A DNA stretch of 64,000 nt from Splendidivirga corallicola (GTDB taxonomy: Bacteria; Bacteroidota; Bacteroidia; Cytophagales; Cyclobacteriaceae), in assembly GCA_030442035.1 (NCBI GenBank), contig JAUJEA010000006.1, positions 310,001 through 374,000 on the forward strand. Direction: 5' to 3'. Numbering within the stretch: the first letter of the stretch is position 1; the number at the start of each line of letters is the position of its first letter. The position numbers were made by a program, and so were the translations under genes. The notes under the pieces were generated by a model. The model saw only the letters and a program-made list of their open reading frames with translations, had not been told where the DNA came from and ran no database searches. Positions 62,768 to 64,000 of the stretch are shown here, piece by piece.

Positions 62768-63559
62768 TTATTTATCCTTCAATTTAATCACTTCCTGTTG
62801 AAGGTCCATCACAATGCCGGTTAGTTTATCAAGGGTCATATCTCCTTCAGGGTCCGGGAAAGATACACTGATAAAGGCCTTTGCTTCCCAAATTTCAAGT
62901 ATGTCTGTGGCATCAACCTCGTAAGGAGCATAGATTTTATTATCAGAAACTAAAAAAAGCTTTCCGTTTTCATCCAGGTAATTGAATACCCGCTTATATA
63001 CCACCCCCTCCTGCTTAGAAACCAGAACATATGTTTTGCCGCTTTTTATATCATGGGCACTTTCCAAATATTTACCGATTACAATCGTTCCGGGAACCAA
63101 GGGAAGCATGGAATCGCCGCTGAGTTCGAAGGCTCGGTAGGTGCCATTTTGTGGAAGATTTGGCAATTGAAACTTCGGAAGCTCCTGTAAATATTCAGGA
63201 TCTGAATATCCATTTAAATAACCGGCAGAAGCCTTCTGAGGCACTAATTCAATATTTTCATTGTCATCTTTGTCTACAGTAATGGACAAAATTTTTAATC
63301 CTTCACCATTCTCTTCTTTTTGTCCCAGGACCTTTAAGTCATCTCTGGAAATCCCCGTCACATCCTGACTGATCAATACATCCACAGACACCCCAAATTC
63401 CTTTGCCATATTCAACAAATTATTCAGCCTGGGATCAGCCCTTCCTTCCTCATAAGCTCCGAGCAATGATCTTTTAATCCCAATCTTTTCGGAAAATTGT
63501 TCCTGGGTAAAAGCATGAAGTTTTCTTAAATACTTAATGTTTTTGCTAACGAGGGTCAT
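62768..63559 (-). CDS. XRE-family repressor with S24 (LexA/CI-like) peptidase domain
   Basis: The 263-residue protein has an N-terminal XRE helix-turn-helix (KYLRKLHAFTQEQFSEKIG, then IKRSLLGAYEEGRADPRL) and a C-terminal S24 peptidase domain with Ser150 in LSGDSMLP and Lys189 in EGVVYKRVF. An Ala-Gly pair at 112-113 (QKASAGYLNGY) is placed where LexA/CI proteins cut themselves, so self-cleavage under stress is possible. Similar proteins occur both as chromosomal regulators and as prophage repressors; no phage genes are seen beside it. An inverted repeat at 63629-63651 may be its operator. Confidence 0.92.
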   Translation of the reverse strand: MTLVSKNIKYLRKLHAFTQEQFSEKIGIKRSLLGAYEEGRADPRLNNLLNMAKEFGVSVDVLISQDVTGISRDDLKVLGQKEENGEGLKILSITVDKDDNENIELVPQKASAGYLNGYSDPEYLQELPKFQLPNLPQNGTYRAFELSGDSMLPLVPGTIVIGKYLESAHDIKSGKTYVLVSKQEGVVYKRVFNYLDENGKLFLVSDNKIYAPYEVDATDILEIWEAKAFISVSFPDPEGDMTLDKLTGIVMDLQQEVIKLKDK

Positions 63560-63628
63560 GACATCAGTTTGTAATAATAAAGCAGTATCTTTTTTATCAG
63601 ACAGGTCTATTCACAATTCACAAAACAG

Positions 63629-63651
63629 CGTTTAAAATTAACAATTAAACG
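63629..63651 (-). promoter_or_regulatory. Candidate operator upstream of the S24 repressor gene
   Basis: CGTTTAA and TTAAACG form perfect 7-base arms around nine bases, about 70 bases upstream of the repressor start. Repressors of this class usually bind such sites in front of their own gene. Confidence 0.4.
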
Positions 63652-63667
63652 AACATACACCAGCCAA

Positions 63668-63961
63668 TTAGGCTTCAAAAATCATAAAATTTGCATAAGT
63701 GTGTTTTCTTTTTCCCAATGAATATAAATGGGCGTGATTGTAGCTATCCTCAGAGTGTCTGATATCCACCAAAGTATCTTGAATATTTCTAACAACGTTT
63801 TTTAATGTATCACCTGCATCGACTAATGTATAACCATACAACCCTTTTTCATCGGCTCCTGATACACAAAACTTGACCTGGTACTTACCGGAGTTCAGCT
63901 TCTTAGTAGAGAGTTTTAACTTTAAATTAATTCCCTGTTCCGGATTAGTCATGATACACAT
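63668..63961 (-). CDS. Hypothetical protein, 97 residues
   Basis: The protein starts at the ATG at 63961 (or the second ATG at 63952). It has a beta-rich pattern: GINLKLKLSTKKLNSGKYQV, KFCVSGADEKGLYGYTLVD, then a helix (TLKNVVRNIQDTLVDIRHSE) and KRKHTYANFMIFEA. No signal peptide or membrane segment is present. It runs in the same direction as the S24 repressor gene 108 bases downstream. I recognise no family. Confidence 0.5.
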   Translation of the reverse strand: MCIMTNPEQGINLKLKLSTKKLNSGKYQVKFCVSGADEKGLYGYTLVDAGDTLKNVVRNIQDTLVDIRHSEDSYNHAHLYSLGKRKHTYANFMIFEA

Positions 63962-64000
63962 ATTTTTCTAACAGTTATGACAATAATTAATCCCAAATCT

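Noticed and set aside
1-64000. tRNA, rRNA, CRISPR array, intact insertion sequence, prophage
   Set aside because: No cloverleaf, repeat-spacer array, transposase, integrase or phage structural gene could be recognised. A covariance-model scan would be needed to exclude small RNAs.

Overview
The window looks like chromosomal DNA from a free-living Bacteroidota species, most likely of the order Cytophagales. That is an inference from four things. First, there is a secreted protein with a type IX secretion C-terminal domain. Second, a TonB-dependent receptor with a carboxypeptidase-regulatory N-terminus, an OmpA/PD40 protein and many small lipoproteins with loose lipoboxes are present. Third, leaders are A-rich and lack Shine-Dalgarno sequences, and several genes carry a TAnnTTTG -7 box. 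Fourth, many families here are largely Bacteroidota-centred (DUF6503, DUF4251, DUF2652, DUF5117-type metalloproteases, Tat-exported Gfo/Idh/MocA proteins). Base composition is AT-rich and even. I see no rRNA, tRNA, CRISPR array, phage or intact insertion sequence.

Layout: 1-2.6 kb holds a truncated VPS10/BNR-repeat secreted protein and a Tat-exported GH109-type oxidoreductase-fold enzyme. 2.6-3.8 kb is a decayed stretch with the remnant of an AraC-type regulator. 3.8-10.6 kb has a tandem universal stress protein (with two FNR-like boxes upstream), menA, a Cys-type glutathione peroxidase, argS, a dolichol-phosphate-mannose-synthase-like glycosyltransferase and a LolC/E-like permease. 10.9-17.5 kb has a NamZ-type muramidase, fmt, folA, a sugar-nucleotide epimerase with a coupled 32-codon upstream ORF, cysH, the pterin pair queD-folE and a MarR regulator. 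17.8-25.6 kb has the K+-dependent-type membrane pyrophosphatase hppA, a DUF2147 protein, a large HExxH metalloprotease and an OmpA/PD40 protein. 25.8-31 kb has a TMEM175-like channel, an alpha/beta hydrolase plus TetR pair with matching palindromic operators, an RRM protein, a second Tat-exported oxidoreductase and a PPP-type phosphatase. 31.4-37 kb has a cyclase-fold/SRPBCC fusion, a three-gene surface cassette (DM13 lipoprotein, beta-barrel, Kazal lipoprotein), a cyclase-family hydrolase and an unknown lipoprotein. 37-50.4 kb has rsmE, several lipoproteins, a TonB-dependent receptor, a CD225-DUF2752 pair, a DUF6503 lipoprotein, a TraB/ChaN-like lipoprotein and an M16 peptidase. 50.6-64 kb has a five-FnIII/MAM/T9SS protein, an SDR, an acyl-ACP thioesterase, a nitrilase, a histidine phosphatase, the menaquinone genes (hotdog thioesterase, menF, menD, menB, menE) and an XRE-S24 repressor.

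Functional links: menA at 4.9 kb and the men cluster at 56.5-62.7 kb together cover most of menaquinone synthesis, but no menC lies where it is often found, between menB and menE; that gap holds dispersed repeats instead. queD and folE share GTP-derived pterin chemistry. Two families of short intergenic repeats recur across the window. The clearest regulatory signals are the FNR-like box pair upstream of the stress protein, the TetR operator pair, the epimerase upstream ORF, and the hairpin at the start of the hppA leader.
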